In this document: in pieces, positions 35,350-44,829 of the stretch
Numbering within the stretch: position 1 is the stretch's first letter
Layout of the letters: each line of letters starts with the position of its first letter
From: Calothrix sp. NIES-2098
GTDB taxonomy: Bacteria > Cyanobacteriota > Cyanobacteriia > Cyanobacteriales > Nostocaceae
Reading direction: 5' to 3'
Assembly: GCA_002368175.1 (NCBI GenBank)
Contig: AP018172.1
Coordinates: forward strand, 1,672,001 to 1,736,000
Length of the DNA: 64,000 nucleotides
Position numbers and translations under genes: made by a program
The notes under the pieces: generated by a model
What the model was told of the DNA's origin: nothing
Database searches by the model: none
Seen by the model: only the letters and a program-made list of their open reading frames with translations

Positions 35350-37350
35350 ATGCGCTGCTGCTTGAATCCCGATTGCCTGAGTCCTCAAAATCCTGATACT
35401 AACAAGGTTTGTCAAAGTTGCAACACACCATTGATAGATCTTTTACGAGGACGTTACCGTGTTATTAAAGTACTTTCTGATGAAGGTGGATTTGGTAGAA
35501 CCTATCTAGCGGAAGATGCAGATAAGTTAAATGAATGGTGTGTAGTTAAACAATTCGCACCAAAAACCCAGGGAACTTCTGCATTGAAGAAGGCTGTTGA
35601 GCTATTTAAAGAAGAAGCTAAACAACTGCAAAAGTTAGGAGAGCATCCGCAAATTCCTACACTTTTAGCTTACTTTGAACAAGACAATTATCTGTTTTTA
35701 GTTCAGCAATATATCAATGGGCAGAATTTACAACAAGAATTACAAAAAGGTGTAATCTACAACGAAAGTAAAATTATTGAACTTTTGTTAGATTTACTTC
35801 CCGTTCTACAATTTATCCACGATCGCGGAGTCATTCATCGCGATATCAAGCCGCAAAATATTATTCGCCGTCAAAGTGATGGGCGATTAGTCTTAATTGA
35901 TTTCGGTTCCTCAAAGCAGCTAACAGCCGCAGTGCATACTCAAATCGGGACGACCATTGGTTCGCATGGTTATACTCCGATTGAACAAATGCAGGATGGT
36001 AAAGCTTATCCATCGAGCGATTTATTTAGTTTAGGGGCAACTTGCTTTCATTTATTGACTAGAATTCGCCCATCTCAATTGTGGATGCAAAATGGCTATA
36101 GTTGGGTTAATTCTTGGCAGCAATATGTAAATGAAAATAGGCATGGAGTCGCCTTAGATGTAAATTTAGATCGAATTCTGGACAAGCTGTTAACACCAGA
36201 TATTCACAAGCGTTATAAATCTGCTGATGAAGTCATCAAAGATTTGACAAGTCAAAGAGCGTTAGCAGCATCGCTACCAACTGTAATGCCAACCGCATCA
36301 ACTACGCAAATATCATATTCGCTAAAAAGATTGTTGATTAGTGCAGCTATTTTTCTGCTGGGATTAGCAGGAATTTGGTATTTACAATCTCGCTCCCAAG
36401 TATTAAGTATCTTCTCTAATCCTAGCCAACCTACAAACACCGCCGCCAATTCCGAGCAACCTAATACCCTCAAAGGACATTCCAGTGATGTGAATTCTGT
36501 CGCCTTTGCGCCTGATGGTGCGACTCTGGCTAGTGGTAGCGACGACAATACAATTAAACTTTGGAATCTAGCAACTAAAAAGGAGATCCAGACTCTCAAG
36601 GGACACTCGAAATGGATTTGGACTGTCGCTTTTAGTCCTGACAGCAGAACCTTGGCTAGTGGGAGTGCAGATAAGACTATCAAACTGTGGGATGTAGCAA
36701 CAGGTAAAGAAATTCGGACTTTAAAAGAGCATACTGATGGAATTGCGGCGATCGCTTTTAGTCCTGATGGTAAAACCTTAGCTAGTGCCAGTTTAGACAA
36801 GAAGATTAAACTATGGAATCTGTCAACTGGCAAGGTAATACACACCTTGACAGGACATTCTCAGGGCGTTTCTGCGATCGCTTTTAGTCCTGATGGTAGC
36901 ACCCTTGCTAGTGGTGGTTGGGATAAGAAAATTAAATTGTGGAATGTAGCAACAGGCAAAGAAATTCGCAGCTTTAGTGGACATTCTGAATTAATTCTTT
37001 CTGTTGCTTTTAGCCCCGATGGTCTGACTCTTGCTAGTGCAAGTAAGGATAAAACAATCAAATTGTGGAATCTAGTAACGGGAGAGACAATTCGGACATT
37101 AAAAGGTCATGCTGATAAAGTGAATTCTATTGCTTATTTACCTAAAAAAACATTAAGCAGTACGACTCTTGTTAGCGGTAGCAGCGACAACACAATCAAA
37201 CTCTGGGATACTTCAACAGGCAAAGAAATCAGGACTTTAAAACGAGATTCTGGTTATATTTATTCGGTAGCAACTAGCCCCGATGGTAAGACTATTGCTA
37301 GTGGTGGTAGTGCTGAGAATATTATTAAAATTTGGCATTTGCCTGAGTAA
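35350..37350 (+). CDS. Ser/Thr protein kinase with Zn-ribbon and seven WD40 repeats
   Basis: A 666-aa signalling protein. The N-terminus has a CxxxxC...CxxC zinc-ribbon pattern (C4, C9, C21, C24). The kinase domain (about 34-300) has the Gly-rich loop DEGGFGRTY, the Lys in CVVKQF, the catalytic loop HRDIKPQN, DFGSSK and the activation segment TIGSHGYTPIEQ. A membrane helix near 327-346 separates it from seven WD40 repeats (about 371-666), each of the form GHxxxVxxxAFSPDGxTLASGSxDxTIKLW, enough for one closed propeller. The sixth repeat carries a small insertion and the seventh is degenerate. The kinase is cytosolic and the propeller would lie outside the membrane if only this helix spans it. 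Substrate unknown. Confidence 0.92.
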   Translation: MRCCLNPDCLSPQNPDTNKVCQSCNTPLIDLLRGRYRVIKVLSDEGGFGRTYLAEDADKLNEWCVVKQFAPKTQGTSALKKAVELFKEEAKQLQKLGEHPQIPTLLAYFEQDNYLFLVQQYINGQNLQQELQKGVIYNESKIIELLLDLLPVLQFIHDRGVIHRDIKPQNIIRRQSDGRLVLIDFGSSKQLTAAVHTQIGTTIGSHGYTPIEQMQDGKAYPSSDLFSLGATCFHLLTRIRPSQLWMQNGYSWVNSWQQYVNENRHGVALDVNLDRILDKLLTPDIHKRYKSADEVIKDLTSQRALAASLPTVMPTASTTQISYSLKRLLISAAIFLLGLAGIWYLQSRSQVLSIFSNPSQPTNTAANSEQPNTLKGHSSDVNSVAFAPDGATLASGSDDNTIKLWNLATKKEIQTLKGHSKWIWTVAFSPDSRTLASGSADKTIKLWDVATGKEIRTLKEHTDGIAAIAFSPDGKTLASASLDKKIKLWNLSTGKVIHTLTGHSQGVSAIAFSPDGSTLASGGWDKKIKLWNVATGKEIRSFSGHSELILSVAFSPDGLTLASASKDKTIKLWNLVTGETIRTLKGHADKVNSIAYLPKKTLSSTTLVSGSSDNTIKLWDTSTGKEIRTLKRDSGYIYSVATSPDGKTIASGGSAENIIKIWHLPE

Positions 37351-37424
37351 TAAAAATTTTGGATTGTGGATTGCAAACAATACTATCTATCCCAATAATA
37401 TTGGCAATACAAAATAATTCGTAA

Positions 37425-37445
37425 GGGCACAACAATGTTGTGCCC
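37425..37445. terminator. perfect hairpin, dispersed-repeat core or terminator
   Basis: GGGCACAACA and TGTTGTGCCC form a perfect 10-bp stem around one A. The flanks (GTAAG and CCTAC) resemble the hairpin repeat at 23223-23251. It lies between two converging genes and may terminate both, though no U-run follows. Confidence 0.5.
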
Positions 37446-37488
37446 CTACCCTCTATCGCATTCTTTTTTCAAATTGGTATTATTGTGT

Positions 37489-38292
37489 TTATTTGTGCGC
37501 TGAACCTGGCTCACTAAGCTTACGGTGCTGTTCGGCATTAACAGTATCAGGTAATACTGTACTCACAGTTCCTTGAATCTTAGTTTTCAGCGACCCGGCA
37601 ATTACACTATCCTTGTCAGCCATCAATGCCTCAAAACCCTGTTTGGCAACCAGCGCCGGATCGTCCTTTTGATTCGCACCTACTTTAGTATCGTCCATAC
37701 CCGCACGGTGGAAAAAGTTGGTATCGGTCGGCCCTGGCATCAGTGCTGTAACGGTAATATCTGTATCCTTTAACTCGTTGCGTAACGCTTCTGAGAAGGA
37801 TTGGATAAAAGCTTTAGAAGCTGCGTAGACTGCCTCAAATGGCCCGGGCATAATAGCAGCAATTGAAGAGGTAAAGAGAATTCGTCCCTTACCAAGTTCT
37901 ACCATGTCTTTCAGCACTCGTTTGGCGAGATGAACTGACGATACGACATTCAGGTTAATTAAATTTAGCTCGTCCTTGAGGTTAGTCTCACGAGCAAAAT
38001 CACCACCAACACCTACCCCAGCGTTAATTGCGATCGCATCTACTGGTCGCTGAGTTTCTTTAATCTTATGGTAAAGTGACTCAACCCCTTCATACGTAGC
38101 AAGATCCGCTTGTACTGTCTCAACTTTCGCGCCCAATTCTGCCAAAGCTTGAGCCGCTTCATTAATACTCGGCCCCGTTGATGTAATCAGAAGATCGAAG
38201 CCATTTTGGGCAAACTGTTTAGCAAGTTCGTAGCCAATGCCATTAGAAGCACCTGTCACCACAGCTAGCGATCGGGTTGAAGAACTATTCAT
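37489..38292 (-). CDS. short-chain dehydrogenase/reductase
   Basis: A 267-aa SDR oxidoreductase. The cofactor site is TGASNGIG near residue 14, followed by INAGVG, the Ser region LFTSSIAAIMPG and the active-site YAASK. The C-terminal region differs from fabG-type SDRs and lacks the final DGG strand, closer to the DltE/YqjQ-like group that often acts on lipids or small ketones. AGGAG lies about 11 bases before the ATG. It is monocistronic and converges with the kinase gene. Substrate unknown. Confidence 0.85.
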   Translation of the reverse strand: MNSSSTRSLAVVTGASNGIGYELAKQFAQNGFDLLITSTGPSINEAAQALAELGAKVETVQADLATYEGVESLYHKIKETQRPVDAIAINAGVGVGGDFARETNLKDELNLINLNVVSSVHLAKRVLKDMVELGKGRILFTSSIAAIMPGPFEAVYAASKAFIQSFSEALRNELKDTDITVTALMPGPTDTNFFHRAGMDDTKVGANQKDDPALVAKQGFEALMADKDSVIAGSLKTKIQGTVSTVLPDTVNAEQHRKLSEPGSAHK

Positions 38293-38482
38293 AACTATCC
38301 AAACTCCTGTATGATTGCTTCACGCTTGTGTGCCATAGCTGGCTTTTGCCATAGAGTCACACCATGTATCTGGACTGTGACTCCTCAACCCTTACAATGC
38401 TAGGGAGGCAGCTAGGTGAGTGCGTCTTTCTACAGAAGTATGGCTTGTGTGTCTTTCAGCTTACTTTCAATGGTTCAGTGCT

Positions 38483-39001
38483 TTAATTTTGCTGGATTGT
38501 AAACTTCTCATCCCCAATTCGCAGCCCCATAATTACTAAGTCGCGTTCAACACCGTCAAGTTCGGCGATGTTGGGCAAATGTCCCCAAGGTTGAAAGCCG
38601 AATGTTTCAAACAACTTTAAACTGGGTTGATTATGGGCAAAAATAAAACCGATTAAAGTTTTTAAACCCAAACTCGGACTTTGCTGAATTGCTTGTCCTA
38701 GGAGTTTTCTTCCTAAACCACATCGTTGAAAGTTTGGGGAAATGTAAATGCTAATTTCGGCAGTTTTACTGTAGGCTGGTCGCCCATAAAAAGATTGAAA
38801 ACTCAACCAGCCAGCAACTACACCTTCTACTTCTACCACCCACAGCGGTCTTTGTGAAGGCGATCGCCCTCGAAACCAATTTAAGCGGCTTTCTATAGAC
38901 ACTGGCGCTAAATCAGCGCTGGCCATGCGGCAAGGAATTGCAGAATTGTATATGTCCACAATCGTAGGTAAATCAACTTCAGTCGCATGGCGGATAATCA
39001 T
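38483..39001 (-). CDS. GNAT acetyltransferase, phosphinothricin-acetyltransferase-like
   Basis: A 172-aa acetyl-CoA-dependent N-acetyltransferase. The N-terminus IRHATEVDLPTIVDIYNSAI and the acetyl-CoA motif QRCGLGRKLL near residue 115 are typical of the PAT/Pat-like branch of GNAT, and the strand SIYISPNF precedes it. HNQPSLKLFETFGFQPWG is the usual C-terminal motif. Members acetylate amino-acid-like toxins or metabolites such as methionine sulfone; the actual substrate is not readable. It is monocistronic. Confidence 0.87.
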   Translation of the reverse strand: MIIRHATEVDLPTIVDIYNSAIPCRMASADLAPVSIESRLNWFRGRSPSQRPLWVVEVEGVVAGWLSFQSFYGRPAYSKTAEISIYISPNFQRCGLGRKLLGQAIQQSPSLGLKTLIGFIFAHNQPSLKLFETFGFQPWGHLPNIAELDGVERDLVIMGLRIGDEKFTIQQN

Positions 39002-39470
39002 TGCTACTGTCTGTAAGGAATGCTTACGAAAATATTTACAAATAATACAGCGTTAGCGCCAGCAATTCTATAGGCTGAGGTGGAAATACTTGTATTCGCT
39101 TTGCGATGGCTCTCTTAGCGTCAACTTTAAATATAATTAATGACTTACTAATTCCTTTGCACTCCTCCTCAAGCAACAGATAATTTTGTGAGTTTTAGAT
39201 AAAAATAGTTTGGTCTAATTATGTATGCTTATTCTGTTTGATAGATTTGGTTATTATTGTTAATTTTATTACAAAATAATCGAGTGCAAACGGTAGTTAA
39301 AATTACTTTTTATTCTTTTTAAATATATATTGCTTTTGTTCTTCATTGCTTCTCCTAAAACTTGCATTTACAGCTAAAGGTAGAGGTTGATGGCATTAAA
39401 CATAGTTAGGATCAAAGTAATTTAAAGATATTAACTACTAAAATTAGCTTTGGCTAATCCTTAAATTACT
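39002..39470. other. AT-rich divergent intergenic region
   Basis: About 470 bp between the GNAT gene (-) and an unknown gene (+). I see no repeat, RNA gene or operator in it beyond general AT-richness. Confidence 0.45.
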
Positions 39471-40385
39471 ATGTCTACGAATCTCACTCAAAAAGATAGT
39501 GATGAAGCTGCCAAAAATGTTACTCAATCTTTAGAGATAGAACTTGCTCTTTTTATAACCAAACTAAAAAATGGTATTTGGTTAGTTGGGATTCCATCTT
39601 GGCTCTTTGGCATCACCGATAGAAGCGTTGCAGCCTTTGCCGATGGCTATTTATCTAGCTTAGAAGTATTTCAGCTATTTACAGCCTCATTCTTCTTTTT
39701 GAGTTGGCTGTATTTAAGACCTGAAAAAGAAATCGATAATATTGATGCCTATCTATGTCCAAATCAAGACAAAAGGTTTGAGTTGAAAAGGCGGCACATG
39801 ATCAGCCAGGAATATATTTTACCTTTTCCGTACTTGTGCCAAATTTATCATTTGTTGAATTTAAAACATTTAGAAACGATTCACAAATTTAGTCTGAATA
39901 ATTTGCGGGTAATTAATATTAGCTCTTTTCAGCCTACAGCCATCGGTGGCATCATCAAATTTCAAACGATGTTAGAGTCGCCAGTGAACGCTCTAAGAAT
40001 TTGGCGACAACCGATTGTTGAGGTAGATTTAATCTTGCATACTCCCTATACAGTTGAACTCAGTATTCCTGTATACAATGGCAAAAGAATAACTGTAATG
40101 TTTTATGCATTACCATTAAATCAAAGGGAGCATCAACTATTTATAGAAATCTACAGCGACCTAGACTGGCCTAAACCAATCCTGCAAATACTCTTGCACT
40201 TTGCCTCTTGTTTAACTCTGTTTGAAGATTTACCTTATTTACGCAATCTCGGTGAGAAGAATATTGAGCGTTTATTCAACATCAATTTAGCTTCAAATCA
40301 TCAAACAATGTTGCTGTTTAAAAGATTTGTCGAGCTATATGGTTCCACCATTAAAGCACCCAAATTAATCGAAGGAACTAATTAG
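39471..40385 (+). CDS. hypothetical membrane-associated protein
   Basis: A 304-aa protein that I do not recognise. Residues about 30-85 contain two hydrophobic stretches (IWLVGIPSWLFGI and LFTASFFFLSWLYL) separated by a short polar loop, suggesting a membrane hairpin. The remaining 220 residues are soluble-looking, with alternating beta-rich and charged parts. The frame is long, codon use resembles its neighbours, and an intrinsic terminator follows 30 bp after the stop, all of which support a real gene. Transcribed alone. Confidence 0.6.
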   Translation: MSTNLTQKDSDEAAKNVTQSLEIELALFITKLKNGIWLVGIPSWLFGITDRSVAAFADGYLSSLEVFQLFTASFFFLSWLYLRPEKEIDNIDAYLCPNQDKRFELKRRHMISQEYILPFPYLCQIYHLLNLKHLETIHKFSLNNLRVINISSFQPTAIGGIIKFQTMLESPVNALRIWRQPIVEVDLILHTPYTVELSIPVYNGKRITVMFYALPLNQREHQLFIEIYSDLDWPKPILQILLHFASCLTLFEDLPYLRNLGEKNIERLFNINLASNHQTMLLFKRFVELYGSTIKAPKLIEGTN

Positions 40386-40414
40386 ATCGTAGTAGGGTGT
40401 CTACGATAAAGACG

Positions 40415-40439
40415 AAAAGCCTGTCTACACAGGCTTTTT
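40415..40439 (+). terminator. intrinsic terminator
   Basis: AAAAGCCTGT at 40415-40424, a 4-base loop and ACAGGCTTTT at 40429-40438 followed by one more T form a classical Rho-independent terminator, about 30 bp after the preceding stop codon. Confidence 0.85.
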
Positions 40440-40699
40440 GCATTAGCTGCATTATTTAAGACGATGTTGGTATCGGTTTTTATAGGATTGTTGTCAAAAC
40501 CTACACGTGTCATACCATTTTACGAAATACCTGATACATATGATGAATCTCTAATTCTTTCCCCCTGCTCCCTACTCTCTTGATTTTTATCTGTCAGAGA
40601 AGAGAATTTAGATTTAAGCTAAGTTATTGAGTTGACAATTTGCTAAACTCCAACTTTTGGAGAGCAAATAAAGTATTGGCGAAGCGGAGGGGTTGCCAA

Positions 40700-41932
40700 G
40701 TGACTCAAGAGGAACGTGCAGGTAACATAGAACAAATCGATCCGAGGGACTTTTCATGGTTCTTCTGGTTTACTTTGCCACTCTACCCATACGGCAGACG
40801 GCGAACAATCCGCAAAGAGGTAGTTAAGGATACAATCTGGACTTTTGACCAAATGCAGGGCATCTTCTATGTTGTCGTGCCCATTCGGATGACCATTATA
40901 AAACTTGATGCAGGGGGCCTGCTGGTTTACGCCCCTGTAGCACCAACCAAAGAATGTATCCGGTTAGTCAATGAGTTGGTTGCAGAACACGGTGAAGTTA
41001 AGTACATTATTCTGCCCACTATCTCTGGATTAGAACATAAAATCTTCGTCGGCCCCTTTGCTAGATATTTTCCCAAAGCACAGGTTTATGTTGCGCCTAG
41101 CCAGTGGAGTTTTCCCTTGAATTTGCCACTCAGCTGGCTGGGTTTACCTGCTAGCAGGACGCAAATACTTCCACAAGAAAGTAACAAAACACCTTTTGCT
41201 GATGAATTTGATTATGCAATCCTCGGCCCCATTGACTTAGGCCCGGGGAAATTTGCTGAAGTTGCATTCTTCCACAAGCGATCGCATACACTGTTAGTCA
41301 CAGACTCAGTAATTTCTGTACCAGAAGAACCGCCTGCGATCGTTCAATTAGACCCATATCCTTTACTATTCCATGCCAAGGAAAATGCTGGCGAAATCGT
41401 TGCCGATACTCAGGCAAATCGGCGTAAAGGATGGCAACGCATCGCGCTATTTGCTTTCTACTTTCAGCCCAGCGTGCTGGAGGTGATTGGATTAGGTCAA
41501 TTATTGCGGGATGCCATTCAAGCACCAGAACGTTCTAGAAAAGCTTATTTTGGATTGTACCCCTTCAAATGGCAACCAGATTGGCAGCGTTCATTTGATG
41601 CATTACGCGGTAATGGACGTTTATTTGTAGCACCGATATTACAAACTCTGATTCTCAACCGCGCGCCCAAAGAAACTATTGATTGGGCTAATAAAGTAGC
41701 TAGTTGGGACTTCCAGTGGATTATTCCTTGCCACTTTGACTCGCCAATTAAAGCTGAACCATATCAGTTTCGCCAAGCATTTTCTTTCCTAGAACAGCAA
41801 CCAGCTGTGAGTGCAGGCTTATTTAACAGTAGTGCCTATCCTTTACCACAGGGTGATTTCAAAGTACTCAAAGAAATCGATCGCAGTCTCAACAAGTTTG
41901 GGATTGTACCGCCAGCGAAGGATAAGGTGTAG
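40700..41932 (+). CDS. DUF4336 domain-containing protein
   Basis: A 410-aa protein of the DUF4336 family, common in cyanobacteria and plants and distantly similar to the metallo-beta-lactamase fold. It shows the family's opening FWFTLPLYPYGRRRTIRKEV and KYIILPTISGLEHKIFVGPFARYFPKA in pieces, with HFDSPIKAEPYQFRQAF near the end. No signal peptide is evident. I choose the GTG at 40700 because GGAGG lies about 9 bases upstream; a TTG at 40640 has no such site. Biochemical role unknown. It stands 69 bp before a Uma2-type gene, with no clear link. Confidence 0.8.
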   Translation: MTQEERAGNIEQIDPRDFSWFFWFTLPLYPYGRRRTIRKEVVKDTIWTFDQMQGIFYVVVPIRMTIIKLDAGGLLVYAPVAPTKECIRLVNELVAEHGEVKYIILPTISGLEHKIFVGPFARYFPKAQVYVAPSQWSFPLNLPLSWLGLPASRTQILPQESNKTPFADEFDYAILGPIDLGPGKFAEVAFFHKRSHTLLVTDSVISVPEEPPAIVQLDPYPLLFHAKENAGEIVADTQANRRKGWQRIALFAFYFQPSVLEVIGLGQLLRDAIQAPERSRKAYFGLYPFKWQPDWQRSFDALRGNGRLFVAPILQTLILNRAPKETIDWANKVASWDFQWIIPCHFDSPIKAEPYQFRQAFSFLEQQPAVSAGLFNSSAYPLPQGDFKVLKEIDRSLNKFGIVPPAKDKV

Positions 41933-42001
41933 GTTTCATCAAATCCCTTAACTGGCAATTCCAACTACACTAGACACATAGCTGTTAGCCTAACCCTTGC
42001 C

Positions 42002-42682
42002 ATGTCTATTGCTCAAGACCTCAGCACTCTTCATGACATCCCAGAAGATGTTATCTTTCCCCCAGGTGATTTATATAGCGATGAGCCTCCCTTGGAAACT
42101 GAACTGCATTTAGAGCAAATATTACTACTACTCAAATGCCTTAAATGGTTGTGGCGAGATAGGCAAGATTTCTACACGGCTGCAAATTTGACTATCTATT
42201 ACAGCCCAAACCAACGCAAATCAGAGGACTTTCGCGGCCCGGATTTTTTTGTTGTGCTAGGAACTGAACGCAAAACTCGTAAAAGTTGGGTAGTTTGGCA
42301 AGAAGATGGCAAATATCCTCATGTAATTGTCGAGATTCTTTCACCAAAAACTGCTAATACAGACAAAAATTTAAAAAAACAAATTTACCAAGATACCTTT
42401 CGCACTCCTGATTATTTTTGGTTCGATCCAGATACTTTAGAATTTGTAGGCTTTCATTTAGTAGATGGTAAATACCAAACGCTAGAACCAAATCCTCAAG
42501 GGCATTTATGGAGTCAACAGCTAAATTTATATTTGGGTATTCATGAGGGATTGTTGCGATTTTTTACTCCTTCAGGTCAACTAGTCCCAACACCAGAAGA
42601 AGTCGCAGAACAAGAAACTCAACGCGCCGAAAGATTGGCAGCAAAATTGCGAGAATTAAATATTGACCCAGAGACAATTTAG
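42002..42682 (+). CDS. Uma2-family (DUF820) putative endonuclease
   Basis: A 226-aa member of the Uma2/DUF820 family, restriction-endonuclease-like proteins expanded in cyanobacteria. The core has the GPDFFVVLG, HVIVEILSPKT and YFWFDPDTLEFVGF motifs, with acidic residues at the family's active-site positions (Asp in PDFF, Glu in VEIL). The C-terminus is a charged coiled-coil tail (EEVAEQETQRAERLAAKLR). The biological role is unknown; a second member lies at 52996-53697. Confidence 0.82.
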   Translation: MSIAQDLSTLHDIPEDVIFPPGDLYSDEPPLETELHLEQILLLLKCLKWLWRDRQDFYTAANLTIYYSPNQRKSEDFRGPDFFVVLGTERKTRKSWVVWQEDGKYPHVIVEILSPKTANTDKNLKKQIYQDTFRTPDYFWFDPDTLEFVGFHLVDGKYQTLEPNPQGHLWSQQLNLYLGIHEGLLRFFTPSGQLVPTPEEVAEQETQRAERLAAKLRELNIDPETI

Positions 42683-42730
42683 CTAGCGATCGCCCGGATT
42701 TTTTCACTTATCAACATTCCCATACACAGG

Positions 42731-42762
42731 AATGATAAACTCTTCAATATCAAACATTTTTC
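42731..42762 (-). mobile_element. vestige of an IS982-family 5' end
   Basis: Thirty-one bases match 10494-10524, the start of the IS982 transposase remnant, with two mismatches. On the minus strand it would encode only the first residues of that transposase. The rest of the element is gone, so this is a scar of a second insertion. Confidence 0.6.
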
Positions 42763-42867
42763 TCATACTTAGATTACTAATTGTGAGAACTATTTACTAA
42801 AGTTTTGAGTTCTCAGATATTCTGTATCTCTGTCCAACCATCCTTTGCTGATACCCAAGAAGTAAAT

Positions 42868-44043
42868 ATGGTAAAAGTTAATGCCTATCCAGTGACACCT
42901 ACCGCAGATTTATTTCAGCGTGTCGCTGTCTTAGCTGCTGACTTTTCGACTCGCGCCGCAGCTTGCGATCGCGATGGTTCTTTCCCTTTTGAAAATTTTA
43001 CTGCTCTCCAACAAGCGCAACTATTAAATCTTACCGTTCCGCAAGAGTTTGGCGGACAAGGTTTAGGATATGCTGCTGTCAGTCGCGTGATTGAAACCAT
43101 CGCCAGTGGGGATGCTGCGACTGCCTTAGTCTTGACAATGCACTATCTGCAACACGCCAATGCTGCCCGTACGCGTCAGTGGAATCCGGCGATTTACGAA
43201 CAGTTGTGTCGCGAGTCGCTGGAAGGTATTGCCTTGTTGAATGCTGCGCGTGTGGAACCAGAATTAGGTACGCCAGCTAGGGGTGGACTACCTGCAACTA
43301 CTGCCCAATATACGGCTAAGGGTTGGCTGTTAAATGGTCGTAAAATATACACTACAGGCAGCCCGATTTTGCGTTACTTCATTGTTTGGGCGCAAACCAC
43401 AGAAGCGGAACCGCGAGTAGGTAATTTTCTTGTACCTCGGAATGTTCCTGGTGTCTGCATTGAAGAAACCTGGGATCACATGGGAATGCGGGCAACTGGT
43501 AGCCACGATTTGATTTTAGAAAATGTCTTGATTCCTGAGGAGTATGCTTTGGATGTGCGCCCAGTGAAAGCTTGGTCATCACCCGATCCGCTGCAATTAG
43601 CTGGTAATAGCTTGTGGTTGAGTGCATTGTATCAAGGAGTAGCCAAAGCCGCACGAGATTGGCTGGTAAATTATTTAAATGAGCGATCGCCTACTAATTT
43701 AGGAGCTAGTTTAGCAACTCTACCCCGGTTTCAAACAGCTATAGGTGAAATTGAAGCTTTGATATATGCAAGCGATCGCTTAATTTATAGTTTAGCCAAC
43801 GATATCGATCGCGCCGAGTATGACAGCAACGTGGGTTTAGAAGCGCAAACCGTGAAATATCTCACCACAACTAACGCCATTCGCGCTGTCGAAAAAGGGC
43901 TAGAACTTATTGGTAATCCAGGTTTATCGCGCCATAACCCTTTAGAAAGGCACTATCGTGATGTTCTTTGTAGCCGCATCCATACCCCACAAAATGATGC
44001 AATTTGTTTGTCTTTGGGAAAACAATCCTTGGGCGTGAATTAA
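42868..44043 (+). CDS. acyl-CoA dehydrogenase-family flavoprotein
   Basis: A 391-aa flavoprotein. The fold is acyl-CoA-dehydrogenase-like: an N-terminal helical part (QEFGGQGLGYAAVSRVI), a middle beta domain with GWLLNGRKIYTTGSP and TWDHMGMRATGSHDLILENV, and a helical C-terminus (GLELIGNPGLSRHNPLERHYRDV). Members without clear CoA specificity include monooxygenases of the DszC/SfnB type, which release sulfite from organosulfur compounds. I infer that option from the window's sulfur genes only. The ATG at 42868 is preferred over an upstream start at 42805. It converges with a methyltransferase gene across 5 bp. Confidence 0.82.
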   Translation: MVKVNAYPVTPTADLFQRVAVLAADFSTRAAACDRDGSFPFENFTALQQAQLLNLTVPQEFGGQGLGYAAVSRVIETIASGDAATALVLTMHYLQHANAARTRQWNPAIYEQLCRESLEGIALLNAARVEPELGTPARGGLPATTAQYTAKGWLLNGRKIYTTGSPILRYFIVWAQTTEAEPRVGNFLVPRNVPGVCIEETWDHMGMRATGSHDLILENVLIPEEYALDVRPVKAWSSPDPLQLAGNSLWLSALYQGVAKAARDWLVNYLNERSPTNLGASLATLPRFQTAIGEIEALIYASDRLIYSLANDIDRAEYDSNVGLEAQTVKYLTTTNAIRAVEKGLELIGNPGLSRHNPLERHYRDVLCSRIHTPQNDAICLSLGKQSLGVN

Positions 44044-44048
44044 ACTTG

Positions 44049-44714
44049 CTATTTAAAAGTAGTTACTGGCTTGATATAGAAATTAAATGTGTGCCTCATT
44101 GCAGTTTCGGGTGTGAGATATTGTGCAGTAGATAAAGGCGGGAAAAAATATGGCTCTAATTTTTGCAAATTCTGGCACTCTTCAAGCACAGGAAAAGGTT
44201 TACCAGATGGAATATCATTCCAGCCAAAAACTAAAATACCCTCTTCTCGTAAACATTGAAAACTCTGCTGGAATGATGTTTCTGTATCTTCTCTAGTATT
44301 GACTCCCCAGCCAAATACTCCATTAAAAACAATCAAATCAAAATAGTCATTATCAATATATTTACCTAAGTTTTGTATCCCATCAGTAATATGATTTTTA
44401 GAACCATATTTACTTTGTTTTTTATCGATTTCGATAGTCCAATATTCTTTGCTTTTAAAGTACCTTTGATAATGTTTGGTATACCAATCGCAACCCACAA
44501 ATAGAATTTTTTGAAACTCACTTCGAGATGCAAAATAAGGTAAGATTATATCCTCCATGACAATGCGATCGGGAAAATTATACCTTAACTGTGGCACTAA
44601 TCCAGGCACCCATGTTTTGAGGATAATATAAACCCAATGTTGAAATTCCTTAAAAACTTTATAAAATATAGAGTTTGAGCCAAACCAAGATTTTGTTTGA
44701 ATTGTCAGTTTCAT
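44049..44714 (-). CDS. class I SAM-dependent methyltransferase-like protein
   Basis: A 221-aa cytosolic protein with a weak class I methyltransferase fold: KILFVGCDWYTKHYQ (motif I, atypical since it lacks the GxGxG), YWTIEID (the acidic residue after beta-2), YFDLIVFNGVFGWG (motif IV region) and EEGILVFGWND. It is the third gene of a minus-strand group with a deacetylase and a GT4 glycosyltransferase, suggesting modification of a glycan or lipid-linked sugar. Codon use is AT-rich compared with flanking genes. Substrate unknown. Confidence 0.65.
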   Translation of the reverse strand: MKLTIQTKSWFGSNSIFYKVFKEFQHWVYIILKTWVPGLVPQLRYNFPDRIVMEDIILPYFASRSEFQKILFVGCDWYTKHYQRYFKSKEYWTIEIDKKQSKYGSKNHITDGIQNLGKYIDNDYFDLIVFNGVFGWGVNTREDTETSFQQSFQCLREEGILVFGWNDIPSGKPFPVLEECQNLQKLEPYFFPPLSTAQYLTPETAMRHTFNFYIKPVTTFK

Positions 44715-44829
44715 AATTTACTCTCCATTTTGAATTAGTACTAACAAAAAGATGAATTCATCTTCGTGAGACTTTAAGAGCAGGTGCTTTTTACAAAGAG
44801 ATTAAATTTATAGTTTATATTGCTTTGGA

